Shown here in pieces: positions 16,630-25,384 of a DNA stretch of 64,000 nt. A program made the position numbers and the translations under genes. The stretch is from positions 1,116,001 through 1,180,000 of the forward strand of contig CAVZHQ010000007.1 of NCBI GenBank assembly GCA_963775125.1. Direction: 5' to 3'. Position 1 is the stretch's first letter; each line of letters opens with the position of its first letter. The notes under the pieces are model-generated. The model had not been told where the DNA came from. It was given only the letters and a program-made list of their open reading frames with translations, and searched no databases. The DNA comes from JAHECQ01 sp963775125. GTDB taxonomy: Bacteria > Actinomycetota > Acidimicrobiia > Acidimicrobiales > SZUA-35.

Positions 16630-17540
16630 GGCAGGCCGGCGCCGGGGATCTCGACGGTGGTGATCTCGATCCGGCCATCGGACTTGGTGGCATTGTCGGG
16701 ACCCGAGCCGGTGTTCGTGAGCACGAACAGCGTCCGCCCGTCCTCACCACCGAGCATCGCCGCAAAGCTGAACCGGCCATCGCCGGTCGGAATCCAGTCG
16801 GAGACCTCCCCGCCTTCGTGGACCCGGAGGACAGCGTCACCTCGTGGGTCAGTCACCCAGATCGCTCCGGCGGCGTCGAGGCAGATGCCATCGGGGTAGT
16901 GCGGACCCGCCGGCGTCGCCTCGCCGGAGAGGTCGGCCCACACCCGGCGGTTGGAGAGTCGACCGGTTTCGGGGTCGCGGTCGAAGGCCGTGAGCCGATT
17001 GGCGAGGGTCTCCCCGACGATCAGCGTCGAACCGTCGGGGGTGATGACCGCGCCGTTCGGAAACGAGAGGCCCTCGGCAGCGACCGATACCTGGCTGTCG
17101 GTGTCCACCAGCGCGAGCACGGCGTCTCGTGCGTCTTCACCCTGATGACGATCGAAGCCGAAGTTTCCGACGTATGCCCGACCCTCGGCGTCCACGACCA
17201 TGTCGTTGCAGGGGCCTGTCGCCAGCCCGGCGAGGTCGGCATGTTCGGTGAGCGTGATCCCATCGAACCTGAGCACCTTGCGGTCCAGCATCGAGACGAC
17301 CAACAGGTCTCCGTTCGGCAGCCAACCCAAGCCGGAAGGCTGGTGGGGTACTTCGACGATGCGCTCGCGCGCCCCGTCGAGTCCGACGGCGACCACTTCG
17401 TGGCGGTAGAAGTCGCTGAACCACAGCCTGCCATCGTGCCATCGCGGGCCTTCGGCGAAGGAGAGTCCGTCGAGCAGGATCTCCAATGGGGCGAAGCGGC
17501 CCGGCGGCGCAAATGGTCTGCGTGATTCTGGATCGGTCAT
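16626..17540 (-). CDS. SMP-30/gluconolactonase family hydrolase
   Basis: 304 residues, six-bladed beta-propeller. Family hallmarks: LSFAEGPRWHDGRLWFSDFY (first metal ligand Glu), LGWLPNGDLLVVSML, the central GPCNDMVVDAEGRAYVGN with Asn-Asp metal ligands, FPNGAVITPDGSTLIV, and HYPDGICLDAAGAIWVTDP with the catalytic Asp. Members open lactones such as gluconolactone, or related esters, with a divalent metal. It is translationally coupled to the SDR, which fits a dehydrogenase-then-lactonase sequence. It is divergent from the alcohol dehydrogenase at 17628. Confidence 0.9.
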   Translation of the reverse strand: MTDPESRRPFAPPGRFAPLEILLDGLSFAEGPRWHDGRLWFSDFYRHEVVAVGLDGARERIVEVPHQPSGLGWLPNGDLLVVSMLDRKVLRFDGITLTEHADLAGLATGPCNDMVVDAEGRAYVGNFGFDRHQGEDARDAVLALVDTDSQVSVAAEGLSFPNGAVITPDGSTLIVGETLANRLTAFDRDPETGRLSNRRVWADLSGEATPAGPHYPDGICLDAAGAIWVTDPRGDAVLRVHEGGEVSDWIPTGDGRFSFAAMLGGEDGRTLFVLTNTGSGPDNATKSDGRIEITTVEIPGAGLP

Positions 17541-17627
17541 CGGCGCGAACTCTAGATCCGCCAGCGGTCCCTGTCAGTCCCGGGCCGGCTCTTGGGCATC
17601 GGCGGCCGGTTCACGTAGGGTCTGGGC

Positions 17628-18662
17628 ATGCGAGCCGCCATTCTCCGTAACAAGGCCATGATCGTCGACGAGATCCCCGATCTCTCCCCCGCCGCCGGGC
17701 AGGTGCTGGTACAGCCCATCGCTTGCGGGATCTGCGGATCAGACCTCCACACCGTCGAACACGGGCATGACCTGGTTGCAACCTCCAAGGCCGCCGGATA
17801 CGCCACGTTCAACTTCGATCCCGACCAGGATCTGGTCATGGGCCACGAACTGTCCGTGCGAGTCATCGGCCTCGGTGCCGGTGTCACCTCGGTGGTCGAG
17901 GGAGGCGCCTACGCCGCCATGCCATTCCTCATGTTGCCCGACGGACGCCGCGCCATTCCCGGCTACGACAACACCTACCCCGGCGGCTACGCCGAACGAA
18001 TGTTGCTGGATCCCCACGGTCTCGTCGCTGTGCCCAACGGGCTCGATCCGGCCATGGCCGCGCTCACCGAACCCATGGCGGTCGGCCTTCACGCGGTCAA
18101 CGAATCGGGCATCGAACCCGGCCGAGGAGCCATCGTCATCGGCGCAGGGCCGGTGGGCCTGGCCGTCACCGCCTCGCTCTCCGCTGCGGGCATCGAGCCC
18201 ATCATCGTGGCCGACTTCTCCCCCACCCGGCGCGGCGTCGCCCAGAAGCTCGGGGCCCATGTCGTCGTCGACCCGGCGATCCAGTCGGTCTTCGAGGTCT
18301 GGCGCGAACTGAGCGAGGCAGCCGCCCGACCGGTCATCTTCGAAGCCGTCGGCGTCCCGGGCATGATCGACAAGATCATGGTGGACGCTCCCGAGCGCAG
18401 CGAGCTGGTCATCGTCGGTGTCTGCATGGCTCCGGACACGTTCCGGCCCACGCTCGGCATCTACAAACATCTGACCATCCGCTTCGTTCTCGGATGGACG
18501 CCGCAGGAGTTCATCTCGTCGCTGCGGAATCTGGCCGAGGGCAGGATCGACGGCACCGCCCTCGTCACCGGCGAGGTCGGCATCGCGGGCGTGCCGCAAG
18601 CGTTCACCGACCTGGGCGACCCCGAGCAGCACGTGAAGATCCTCGTGCGGCCCGACCTCTAG
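17628..18662 (+). CDS. Zinc-binding alcohol dehydrogenase (MDR superfamily)
   Basis: 344 residues. The catalytic zinc site is present: CGICGSDLHT (Cys) and GHELSVRV (His-Glu). The Rossmann cofactor loop is VIGAGPVGLAVTASL. The four-cysteine structural zinc loop of classical alcohol dehydrogenases is missing; that region reads MPDGRR-like (FLMLPDGRRAIPGYDN). The C-terminal half (FEAVGVPGMIDKIM, LVIVGVCMAPDTF) resembles sorbitol or threonine dehydrogenase-like members. It oxidises or reduces an alcohol with NAD(P). The SRPBCC gene follows 30 bp later and is probably co-transcribed. Confidence 0.87.
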   Translation: MRAAILRNKAMIVDEIPDLSPAAGQVLVQPIACGICGSDLHTVEHGHDLVATSKAAGYATFNFDPDQDLVMGHELSVRVIGLGAGVTSVVEGGAYAAMPFLMLPDGRRAIPGYDNTYPGGYAERMLLDPHGLVAVPNGLDPAMAALTEPMAVGLHAVNESGIEPGRGAIVIGAGPVGLAVTASLSAAGIEPIIVADFSPTRRGVAQKLGAHVVVDPAIQSVFEVWRELSEAAARPVIFEAVGVPGMIDKIMVDAPERSELVIVGVCMAPDTFRPTLGIYKHLTIRFVLGWTPQEFISSLRNLAEGRIDGTALVTGEVGIAGVPQAFTDLGDPEQHVKILVRPDL

Positions 18663-18692
18663 CAACCGAACCGATCAAGAGGAGCAATCATC

Positions 18693-19118
18693 ATGTCCGA
18701 ACAGAAGTCAGAAGTGGTCGAGCAAGCAGCGTTCCCGGTTTCAGCCGACCGGTTGTGGGAACTCGTCGCCGACTTCGGCGGCATCGACAAGTACATGGAT
18801 GGCGTCGACGAATGTCATCTCGAGGGTGAAGGTGTCGGAGCCCGCCGCTCCATTCCTGGCGCAGCCGGAACGGTCGTCGAGTCGCTCGATCGCTTCGATC
18901 CCCAGGCCCGCACCCTCGTCTACTCGATCGTCGAAGGTCCCATTCCGTTCAAGGACTACTCGGCCGAGATGGTCGTGACCGAAGATGGACCCGAATCGTC
19001 CACCCTCACCTGGACCGGGACGTTCCACGCCGACGGGATCCCCGTCGACAAGGCCGAACGCCTGGCCAGCCGGATCTACCAGGGCGGCATCGCTGGTTAC
19101 CGCAACGCGCTCAGCTGA
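18693..19118 (+). CDS. SRPBCC (START-like) family protein
   Basis: 141 residues. The pattern QAAFPVSADRLWELVADFGGIDKYM, then VEECH-like acidic stretch, then LDRFDPQARTLVYSIVEGPIPFKDYSAEMVV is that of polyketide cyclase/dehydrase-like SRPBCC proteins, which wrap a hydrophobic ligand in a deep pocket. Function is not assigned; many bind lipids, aromatic compounds or hormones. The AGAGGAG ribosome site before ATG 18693 is strong. It follows the alcohol dehydrogenase and is followed by a clear hairpin terminator. Confidence 0.82.
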   Translation: MSEQKSEVVEQAAFPVSADRLWELVADFGGIDKYMDGVDECHLEGEGVGARRSIPGAAGTVVESLDRFDPQARTLVYSIVEGPIPFKDYSAEMVVTEDGPESSTLTWTGTFHADGIPVDKAERLASRIYQGGIAGYRNALS

Positions 19119-19163
19119 GTCGAAGTCCGGGTGTCCAGGCGTCCTCGTTCGGCTCGGACGCGA

Positions 19164-19194
19164 ATCTGCCCGCCGGTAGCGCCGGCGGGCAGAT
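19164..19194. terminator. Bidirectional hairpin terminator between convergent genes
   Basis: Perfect 13-bp stem ATCTGCCCGCCGG (19164-19176) and its complement at 19182-19194, loop TAGCG. It sits in the 98-bp gap between the convergent SRPBCC gene and the pentapeptide-repeat gene. No T-run is present, which is common in high-GC actinobacteria. Confidence 0.75.
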
Positions 19195-19216
19195 CGACGT
19201 CAGGACGAATCGTTGG

Positions 19217-20500
19217 TCAGTTGGTTCCGGTGAAGGCCCGGTACTCAGGGCTGTCGGAGAAGAACAGGACCATTTCGCCTCGGCTGAGGCCCTTGGACAG
19301 GCGATCGAGCCAGTAGCTCTGGCCGGAGGAGTCGGGGAGCCGGTCGAAGACGTTGCGGTAGGTCAGGGTCAAGAAGGCGGTGTCGGTCAGTCCGCTTCCG
19401 TAGAGGCGCTCGAACTCGGGCGATGACGCAAAGAAGCTGGCGGCTCGGGCGTTGGTCCACGTGCCGGCTGCGAGCTGGTTCATCCAGAAGCTGAAGCCTG
19501 CCTGATCAGGATTGCGCCGGAAGTAGGCGCCGTACAGTCGAACGACGCGTCCCTCGGATCCGTTGCGACCGACCCAGGGCGCAGTGATCGGCGACACCCG
19601 GGACGTGGCGGTGACGTTGACGGTCACCGTGACCGCAGCGCCGCTCGACTCCTTCGCCACGGCGGCTGGCAAGGTCCAGCCGGCGGGCATGATGGCCTTG
19701 GGCACGTACGTGAACGTATCGACCCCTGAGTAGCCGCTGTCGGGGATGTAGGTCACGGTTCCGCTGTCGTTGGTCGACGCGGTGCCATGGGCAGGATCGC
19801 TGATTGCGCTGGGCACGAACGTGCGTCCGTTGGCCACCCCGTTGACGTTGGTGTCATTGGCCAACACCGGGATCTGCACGACGCCAGTGGCGTTGGCGGT
19901 ATCGGGGGCGCCGGCGGGTGGGGTCATGAAGGTGGTGGCACCATCGGCGGTCGTGTCCAGGAACGTCGTCCCGGTGAAGTTGGCGCCGGTGAAGTTGGAA
20001 CCGGTGATGGTTGCGAAGTCGATGTGGGCGTTGGCGAAGTTGGCGTTGGTGAAGTTGGTGGTCCGCAGATGGGCGCTGGAGAGGTTTGCCCCGGTGAAGT
20101 TGGCCCCGGAATGGTTCGAGAATTCGATGACCGCTCGCTCGATGTTGGCGGCGGTCAGTACTGCTACCTCGAAGTTCGACAAGCTGGTCCAGCTGCCCGA
20201 GAGGTTGGCGCCCGCCAGGTTTGCGCCCGAGAAGATCGAGTTCTCGATGTACGCGACGGACAGGTTGCCGTTGCCCAGCGCAACGTTGGCAAAGACCGAG
20301 CCGACAATCCTGGACTCGAAGAGGTTGCCGCCGGTCAGGTCGGCCCCGTTGTGGTTCTGGTCCGTCAGGGCACAAAGGGACCAATCGACGCTGGGCGCGG
20401 CGGCATCGGTGCACGCAGCTGCCACCGGATGAGGTCCGACGACGATGACGCCAGCCAGCGTCAACGCCGCAGCAGCGAGTTTGGAACGAACGTTTGGCAT
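19217..20500 (-). CDS. Secreted pentapeptide-repeat protein with DUF4214 C-terminus
   Basis: 427 residues from ATG 20500 (MPNVRSK), preferred over an upstream ATG at 20527 because a GAGAG sequence precedes it. Signal peptide: KLAAAALTLAGVIVVGPHPVAAA. Residues about 35-185 are pentapeptide repeats of the A(D/N)LxG/F type (GADLTGGNLFES, GANLAGANLSGS, GANFTGANLSSA), predicted to form a right-handed square beta-helix. A cadherin/Big-like segment follows (IPVLANDTNVNGV, GTVTYIPDSGYSGVDTFTY). The end is DUF4214-like: VRLYGAYFRRNPDQAGFSFWM and LTYRNVFDRLPDSSGQSYWL, finishing FSDSPEY as in the protein at 12187. Probably displayed on or released from the cell surface. Confidence 0.85.
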   Translation of the reverse strand: MPNVRSKLAAAALTLAGVIVVGPHPVAAACTDAAAPSVDWSLCALTDQNHNGADLTGGNLFESRIVGSVFANVALGNGNLSVAYIENSIFSGANLAGANLSGSWTSLSNFEVAVLTAANIERAVIEFSNHSGANFTGANLSSAHLRTTNFTNANFANAHIDFATITGSNFTGANFTGTTFLDTTADGATTFMTPPAGAPDTANATGVVQIPVLANDTNVNGVANGRTFVPSAISDPAHGTASTNDSGTVTYIPDSGYSGVDTFTYVPKAIMPAGWTLPAAVAKESSGAAVTVTVNVTATSRVSPITAPWVGRNGSEGRVVRLYGAYFRRNPDQAGFSFWMNQLAAGTWTNARAASFFASSPEFERLYGSGLTDTAFLTLTYRNVFDRLPDSSGQSYWLDRLSKGLSRGEMVLFFSDSPEYRAFTGTN

Positions 20501-20567
20501 GGTTTCTCTCTTCGTCGGCCGGCGCATGAAGGGGACGAGTGTAGATGGCTGGCGTGGCGATCGGCGG

Positions 20568-21311
20568 TCAGCTGAGGCGGCGCGTTCCCTGGAACGCCGG
20601 CTTCCGGGGGTCCATGACGAAGCGTGGGGCCGCCAATTCGATGTCGGCGCCGCACACCACCGCGATCAGCTTGTAGACGGGATCGATTCCTTGGGTGCCC
20701 AGCAGCTCCGGGTGATAGACGGCGAGGTCGGCACGGCCTCGGTCGGCTGAGGTGAACGAGTAGACGGGATCGACCTGGGCGATGACGGGGTCTCCGCCGT
20801 CGACGTTCATCAGATGGAGGTTGTCGAACAGCTCGATGTCGGCACCACCGATGGGCTCAGGGTCGTGGAGTCGAGCCTCCAACGCGGTGACCCCATCGAT
20901 GACCACGGTGCCCGTGGTGTGGTCGTGGCGGTGGCTGAAGGTCACCTCGGCCACCCTCGCCTTGAAGCCCCACCCTGCGGTCAGCGCATCAGCCGCACCC
21001 TTGGTGGACGCGAAGCCGGCAATGAGGAGTCCTCGTGGCCGGATGCCGGCCCGGACGATGAGGCGGACCATCGCCAGGTTGAACGGCCCGACCGGGCTGA
21101 CGGGGATCCGCAGCACGCTGAAGGTGGCATACGGCGGTATGGACGGATGCAGACCCGGAGGGGTGATGGCGAGCGAGCTCGCCTCGGCGACCTCATAGCT
21201 GACCTGCAGCACCTCGGCTCCCGGCATCGACCAGGGTTCCGGTTTCAACGTTGCGACGGTCGGTGCGCCCTCGAGAGCCGCGTCGAGGTCGAGCGTTCCG
21301 AACAACGGCAT
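20568..21311 (-). CDS. Acetoacetate decarboxylase-like protein
   Basis: 247 residues. The start ATG (21311) overlaps the stop of the upstream luciferase-like gene by one base (TGATG). The protein resembles the acetoacetate decarboxylase superfamily: PPGLHPSIPPYATFSVLRIP, then FNLAMVRLIVRAGIRPRGLLIAGFA, KARVAEVTFSHRHD and GADIELFDNLHLM. I cannot place the Schiff-base Lys of true decarboxylases with certainty, so it may be a lyase, aldolase or non-catalytic relative. Coupling to an F420-type oxidoreductase suggests both act in one degradation route. Confidence 0.6.
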   Translation of the reverse strand: MPLFGTLDLDAALEGAPTVATLKPEPWSMPGAEVLQVSYEVAEASSLAITPPGLHPSIPPYATFSVLRIPVSPVGPFNLAMVRLIVRAGIRPRGLLIAGFASTKGAADALTAGWGFKARVAEVTFSHRHDHTTGTVVIDGVTALEARLHDPEPIGGADIELFDNLHLMNVDGGDPVIAQVDPVYSFTSADRGRADLAVYHPELLGTQGIDPVYKLIAVVCGADIELAAPRFVMDPRKPAFQGTRRLS

Positions 21312-22465
21312 CAGGCACCGCCGCCCGCAGCGAGACCGGCACCAGCGACTGCCTCGGCCCGAGCCGCGGCCCGGCTGGCCTCGGCAGCCGAGTCGTCGAC
21401 GAAGTGCGGCATGACCTCGTTGGCGAAGAGCCGAAGGCTGTCGAGGACCTGCTGCTGGGGGATGGTCTCGGCTGCATTCAGGAGGAACTGCACCCGGTCG
21501 ACGCCGGTGGCTTCCCACTTCTTCAGCTCGCGGATGATCTGCTCGGGGTTGCCGACGGCGATGCCCTCCGGTGGCTCCTTCAGGTCGCCGGGGCTGGCGG
21601 CCTGCTTGCGGGCGCCGGCGAGGAGACCTGCCGATGGATAGGCGCGGGTCGGGTACACCTCCTTCGCCATGTCGAGCTGGCCTGCCATGTACTGAAACTG
21701 GCCCATCATCCGACGTCCGGTATCGACCCCCACCTCGCTGTCGTCGTGGCAGAACAAGAAATTGATCGTGTTCAGCTGGTCGTTGACGAAGGCACCGGCC
21801 GGCTCGCAGTGCTGGATACGACGGCGATACTCCTTCACCTTCCGCTCCTGTTCGGCGAACGACGTGAAGTTGACGCCGAGACAGCCCATGCCGCGGTCGG
21901 CGGCGTCGTCTTCGGTACCGGGGCTCGACACCGCGACCCAGAGCGGTGGGTGGGGGCTCTGGATCGGCTTGGGCAGCACGGCCCGCGACGGCATCGAGAA
22001 GAACTGGCCGTCGTGGGAGTACCGCTCCTGCATCCACATCTTGGGAATGGCGTGGACGAACTCGTCCCAGCTCTTCTTCGTGGTGTCGGGGTCGGCCTGG
22101 AAACCGCCGAGCTCGGTCCAGGTTGCCGACCGGCCGGTGCCCATCTCGAGGCGACCGCCCGAAAGGATGTCGAGCACAGCGGCACGCTCGGCGATGCGAA
22201 TGGGGTGATTGAATTCCGGGACGCAGGTAACGATGCCGTGTCCGACCCGGATGCGCTCGGTGATCATGGCGCAGGCCGTCAGGAACAGTTCGGGTGCCGA
22301 GCAGTGCGAGTATTCCTCGAGGAAGTGGTGCTCGACCGCCCATACCTGATCGAATCCCAGCTCGTCGGCCAGGCGAACCTGCTCGAGCGAGTTCTGATAC
22401 ACGATGCGTTCGTTCACCTCGAAGGGACGAGGTACGGACAGCTCATAGAAGATGCCGAACTTCAC
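21311..22465 (-). CDS. Luciferase-like (LLM class) flavin/F420-dependent oxidoreductase
   Basis: 384 residues. TIM-barrel luciferase-like monooxygenase: MKFGIFYELSVPRPF start, DELGFDQVWAVEHHFLEEYSH, the SGGRLEMGTGRSATW loop and GNPEQIIRELKKWEATGVDRVQFLLN near the C-terminus. The H-H-F motif after E is typical of alkanal monooxygenase-like subfamilies. Actinobacterial members use FMN or F420; the sequence does not settle which. It is translationally coupled to the decarboxylase-like gene. Confidence 0.87.
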   Translation of the reverse strand: MKFGIFYELSVPRPFEVNERIVYQNSLEQVRLADELGFDQVWAVEHHFLEEYSHCSAPELFLTACAMITERIRVGHGIVTCVPEFNHPIRIAERAAVLDILSGGRLEMGTGRSATWTELGGFQADPDTTKKSWDEFVHAIPKMWMQERYSHDGQFFSMPSRAVLPKPIQSPHPPLWVAVSSPGTEDDAADRGMGCLGVNFTSFAEQERKVKEYRRRIQHCEPAGAFVNDQLNTINFLFCHDDSEVGVDTGRRMMGQFQYMAGQLDMAKEVYPTRAYPSAGLLAGARKQAASPGDLKEPPEGIAVGNPEQIIRELKKWEATGVDRVQFLLNAAETIPQQQVLDSLRLFANEVMPHFVDDSAAEASRAAARAEAVAGAGLAAGGGA

Positions 22466-22476
22466 GGCGAGACCCC

Positions 22477-22496
22477 CTGGTGCGTTCTGGTGCGTG
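22477..22496. repeat. 10-bp tandem duplication before a luciferase-like gene
   Basis: CTGGTGCGTT (22477-22486) and CTGGTGCGTG (22487-22496), one mismatch, lie 12 bases upstream of the minus-strand ATG at 22465. Confidence 0.6.
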
Positions 22497-22507
22497 GTGA
22501 GCCGATG

Positions 22508-23662
22508 CTAAACGCGAACGGCAGACAACGCAGCTTTGGCTTCGGCCACGATCCGACCGACCACGTCACCTGCCGACGGTAGGTCATCGATGAGGGTCCA
22601 TCCTGTCCCGGCGTAGAGCGGTTGAAGCTGATCGTCGCCGTTGACCTTGGCCGCGTTGAACAGATCGAATCCAGCCGCGGCCTGCAGGAGGCCGGGCAAC
22701 GCCTCGCTCCCCGACTCGGCCCACTGGTCGGTGAACTCGGTCCGGAACATCCGGGCCCACTGGCCGGTGAAGCCGTCGGATACGACGGTCTCGCCCTGGT
22801 CACCCATCAGCTTCTGCTTCCAGATGTCGTTGGCCTGCGACTCTTGGGTGGCGACGAAGCGGGTGCCGAGCAGAGCGCCTTGGGCGCCGAGGGCCAATGC
22901 GGCGGCGAGCCCACGCCCGTCGACGATGCCGCCCGCAGCGACAACGGGCACGGCGGTACCCGCGGCCGCAAGTCGTTCGATGACTTCCGGCAACAGCGTG
23001 AAGAGCCCGCCTCCGACGGCCTGCTGTTGCGAAAGCTTGGCCCCCACGCTTCGGTGCCCGCCGGCTTCGCTTCCTTGGACGACCACGACATCGGTGCCTT
23101 GTGCTGCTGCGGCAAGAGCGTCGGTGGTCGACGTGACCATGGTGATGACCTTCGTTCCGACCTCGTGGAACCGCAGCGTCAGGGGCGCCTCCGGGATGCC
23201 AAGTCCGGCGGAGAAGACGGGGATCCGCTCCTCCAGCATGACCTCGATGGCCGACCCGACCAGGTCGGCGGGAACCGACGGGCGGTCGAGCTTCGGAGGG
23301 AGATCGTGCCGGGGGCGGAAGTCGTTGAGCACGCTCTGCATGCCCCTCACCAGATCGTCGTCGAGACGTTCGGGATCGACAGGAGTACGCACATCGGCAT
23401 GCAGCCAGATGTTGACCCCGAACGGCCGGTCGGTCAGCTCCCTCACCTTCTGGATCCCGGCGCGTACGGCTTCGGGTTTCAGGTTGAGTGCCGCGAGGAT
23501 CCCGAGTCCTCCGGCGTTGCTCACCGCTGCGACCAACTCGGGTCCGGCAACGCCACCCATCCCCGACTGAAGGATCGGGTGGGCGATGCCCAGGAGCTGA
23601 CAAAGCGCAGAAGTGGCCGGCGACCCTGCATTGGTGGGCGACCCTGAATTGGTGACAGACAC
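22508..23662 (-). CDS. NAD(P)H-dependent flavin oxidoreductase (nitronate monooxygenase family)
   Basis: 384 residues from GTG 23662. FMN-binding TIM barrel: LLGIAHPILQSGMGGVAGPELVAAVSNAGGLGIL, then PFGVNIWLH, TMVTSTTDALAAAAQGTDVVVVQGSEAGGH with the catalytic His, PVVAAGGIVDGRGLAAALALGAQGALLGTRFVAT. Members oxidise nitronates or reduce quinones and enoyl compounds. The first 18 residues include a duplicated TNSGSP/TNAGSP produced by an 18-bp tandem repeat (23619-23654), so the N-terminus is a variable tail and the true start may be a little further in. It is divergent from the MBL gene with only 23 bp between starts. Confidence 0.87.
   Translation of the reverse strand: MSVTNSGSPTNAGSPATSALCQLLGIAHPILQSGMGGVAGPELVAAVSNAGGLGILAALNLKPEAVRAGIQKVRELTDRPFGVNIWLHADVRTPVDPERLDDDLVRGMQSVLNDFRPRHDLPPKLDRPSVPADLVGSAIEVMLEERIPVFSAGLGIPEAPLTLRFHEVGTKVITMVTSTTDALAAAAQGTDVVVVQGSEAGGHRSVGAKLSQQQAVGGGLFTLLPEVIERLAAAGTAVPVVAAGGIVDGRGLAAALALGAQGALLGTRFVATQESQANDIWKQKLMGDQGETVVSDGFTGQWARMFRTEFTDQWAESGSEALPGLLQAAAGFDLFNAAKVNGDDQLQPLYAGTGWTLIDDLPSAGDVVGRIVAEAKAALSAVRV
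23619..23654. repeat. 18-bp tandem duplication in the N-terminal codons
   Basis: GGCGACCCTGCATTGGTG (23619-23636) is followed directly by GGCGACCCTGAATTGGTG (23637-23654), one mismatch. Being a multiple of three, it adds six residues to the N-terminus of the nitronate monooxygenase-like protein. Confidence 0.8.
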
Positions 23663-23685
23663 AGCCCAAGCCTAGGGTCACGGCC

Positions 23686-24549
23686 ATGCTGAGCTGGAAC
23701 GTTGGCAACGCCAAAATCACGTCCATCGTCGAGTCCGAGACCCCGACGTCACCCCGCTTCATGTTCAAGGACATGACAAAAGCTGAAGTTCTGGCCCGGG
23801 TCGAGAAGGCCCCGTGGCTGCAGCCCCACTTCATCAGCCCCGACGGGTACCTCCTCCAGAAGATCCAGTGCCTCATCGTCGACGTCGACGACCTGCGTAT
23901 CGCGGTCGACACCTGCATCGGCAACGACAAGGAACGCAGCAACGAACTGTGGACCCACCTGCAAGGCCCCTTCCTCGACGACCTGGCGAAGGCCGGCTAT
24001 CCGCCGGAGTCGATCACCCACGTCGTCTGCACGCACCTTCACGTCGATCACGTCGGCTGGAACACCAAGCTCGTCGATGGGGAATGGGTTCCCACCTTCC
24101 CGAACGCCCGCTACCTGTTCGTCGATGCCGAGTACGACCACTGGGAGACCAACGAGAGCCTGTTCGACGGCGAGGATGTGTTCGGCGACTCGGTTGCCCC
24201 GATCGCCGCAGCCGGGCTGGCCGACCAGGTTCCGATCGACCATCGGCTCAGCGAGACCGTCTCCTTCCAGCCGACGCCCGGCCACACGCCGGGCCACATC
24301 TCGCTCGTCATCGAATCCGAGGGCCACAAGGCCATCATCACCGGCGACATGACCCACACGCCGATGCAGATCGCCGACCCTGATCTGTCGTCGATGTTCG
24401 ACACCGACTCCGATGCCGCCCGGGTCACCCGACGTGAGGTCTTCCCCGGGTGGGCCGACGGCAAGACGTTGGTGATCGGCACCCATTTCGGCAGCCCGAC
24501 CGCCGGCACGATGACGCCCGACGGCGACGGCTACAAGCTCAACGTCTGA
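23686..24549 (+). CDS. MBL-fold metallohydrolase
   Basis: 287 residues. Metallo-beta-lactamase fold with the zinc motif THLHVDH at residues 116-122, the second His in PTPGHTPGHISLV, the bridging Asp in ITGDMTHTPMQI and the last His in VIGTHFGSPTAG. The N-terminal segment (GNAKITSIVESE) and length match the N-acyl homoserine lactonase/quorum-quenching-like and AttM-like group, but also many generic hydrolases; the substrate is not defined. Followed 19 bp later by the NUDIX gene, probably in one operon. Confidence 0.88.
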   Translation: MLSWNVGNAKITSIVESETPTSPRFMFKDMTKAEVLARVEKAPWLQPHFISPDGYLLQKIQCLIVDVDDLRIAVDTCIGNDKERSNELWTHLQGPFLDDLAKAGYPPESITHVVCTHLHVDHVGWNTKLVDGEWVPTFPNARYLFVDAEYDHWETNESLFDGEDVFGDSVAPIAAAGLADQVPIDHRLSETVSFQPTPGHTPGHISLVIESEGHKAIITGDMTHTPMQIADPDLSSMFDTDSDAARVTRREVFPGWADGKTLVIGTHFGSPTAGTMTPDGDGYKLNV

Positions 24550-24568
24550 TTGGATCCCTCGCACGAAC

Positions 24569-25276
24569 ATGGTTTCCGACGCCGAAGATCCAGCAGCCGT
24601 CCCCATCAGTCCAGCCGCCACCGTCATCCCGTTGCGAGACGGGACCGACGGCATCGAGGTGCTCGTGCTCCGGCGCGACGACAACCTCGCCTTCCACGGC
24701 GGGTCGTGGGTCTTCCCCGGTGGCCGGGTCGATGAGGCCGACTTCGTTGCGGGCGGCACGGACGATGTCGCGGTCGCGGCGCTTCATGCGGCGGTTCGTG
24801 AAGCGAAGGAGGAGGCCGACCTCGACCTCGAGGCCGACCAGTTGGTCTCCTTCGCCCATTGGACCACGCCCCTCGGCCGCAATCGTCGCTTCGCCACCTG
24901 GTTCTACGTGGTGCACGTGCCCGACGGCGCCGGCGGCGAAGTGACCATCGACGATGGCGAGATTCGTGCGTTCGAATGGCACCCGATCAGCGAGGCCATC
25001 GCCGGGTGTGAGCGCGGCGAGATCAACCTGGCCGGACCGACGTACGTGAGCCTGTTGACCTTGTCGATGCACCGGTCGGTCGGTGAAGCGCTCGATGTCG
25101 TCCGGTCGGCCGACGATCCGATCTTCCTTCCCAAGCTGGTCAAGGGCACCAGCGGCACCTTCTCGCTCTACCAGGGCGACGCCGGCTACGAGGCCGGCGA
25201 CGTCGATGCCGCCGGTCCTCGCCACCGCATGCAGATGCTCGAAAAGGGCTACCGCTACCTCAACGACCTGACGTGA
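24569..25276 (+). CDS. NUDIX hydrolase
   Basis: 235 residues. The Nudix box is spread as GGRVDEADF followed by AAVREAKEEADL, giving the REAxEE core that binds divalent metal. The N-terminus ISPAATVIPLRDGTDGIEVLVLRRDDNLAFHGGSWVFPGG is typical of the CoA pyrophosphatase-like and NudL/Nudt19-like group, and residues beyond 150 form a C-terminal helical extension. Likely hydrolyses a nucleoside diphosphate linked to another moiety, perhaps CoA or an acyl-CoA. In one operon with the MBL gene; the gene is followed by the palindromic repeat at 25292. Confidence 0.85.
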   Translation: MVSDAEDPAAVPISPAATVIPLRDGTDGIEVLVLRRDDNLAFHGGSWVFPGGRVDEADFVAGGTDDVAVAALHAAVREAKEEADLDLEADQLVSFAHWTTPLGRNRRFATWFYVVHVPDGAGGEVTIDDGEIRAFEWHPISEAIAGCERGEINLAGPTYVSLLTLSMHRSVGEALDVVRSADDPIFLPKLVKGTSGTFSLYQGDAGYEAGDVDAAGPRHRMQMLEKGYRYLNDLT

Positions 25277-25291
25277 CCTGACCTGACCAAT

Positions 25292-25373
25292 CCGAACCTC
25301 CGGCCCCAGGCGTCGGAAACCGACGCCTCCAGCCGGAGGTTCGGACGGAACGACGTCTGCAGCCGGAGGTTCG
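25292..25373. repeat. Dispersed intergenic palindrome, copy A
   Basis: Outer stem CCGAACCTCCGGC (25292-25304) pairs perfectly with 25332-25344. After a 4x4 internal loop, the inner stem GGCGTCGG (25309-25316) pairs with CCGACGCC (25320-25327) around AAA. A second copy of the right half follows (25352-25373, GACGTCTGCAGCCGGAGG...). The same element occurs at 54349-54456. It lies between the convergent NUDIX and rhodanese genes and may also terminate transcription. Confidence 0.9.
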
Positions 25374-25384
25374 AGCCGGGTGGC

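Noticed and set aside
20568..22343. A 591-residue decarboxylase protein
   Set aside because: The first 344 residues are antisense-frame shadow of the luciferase-like gene; the true start is 21311.
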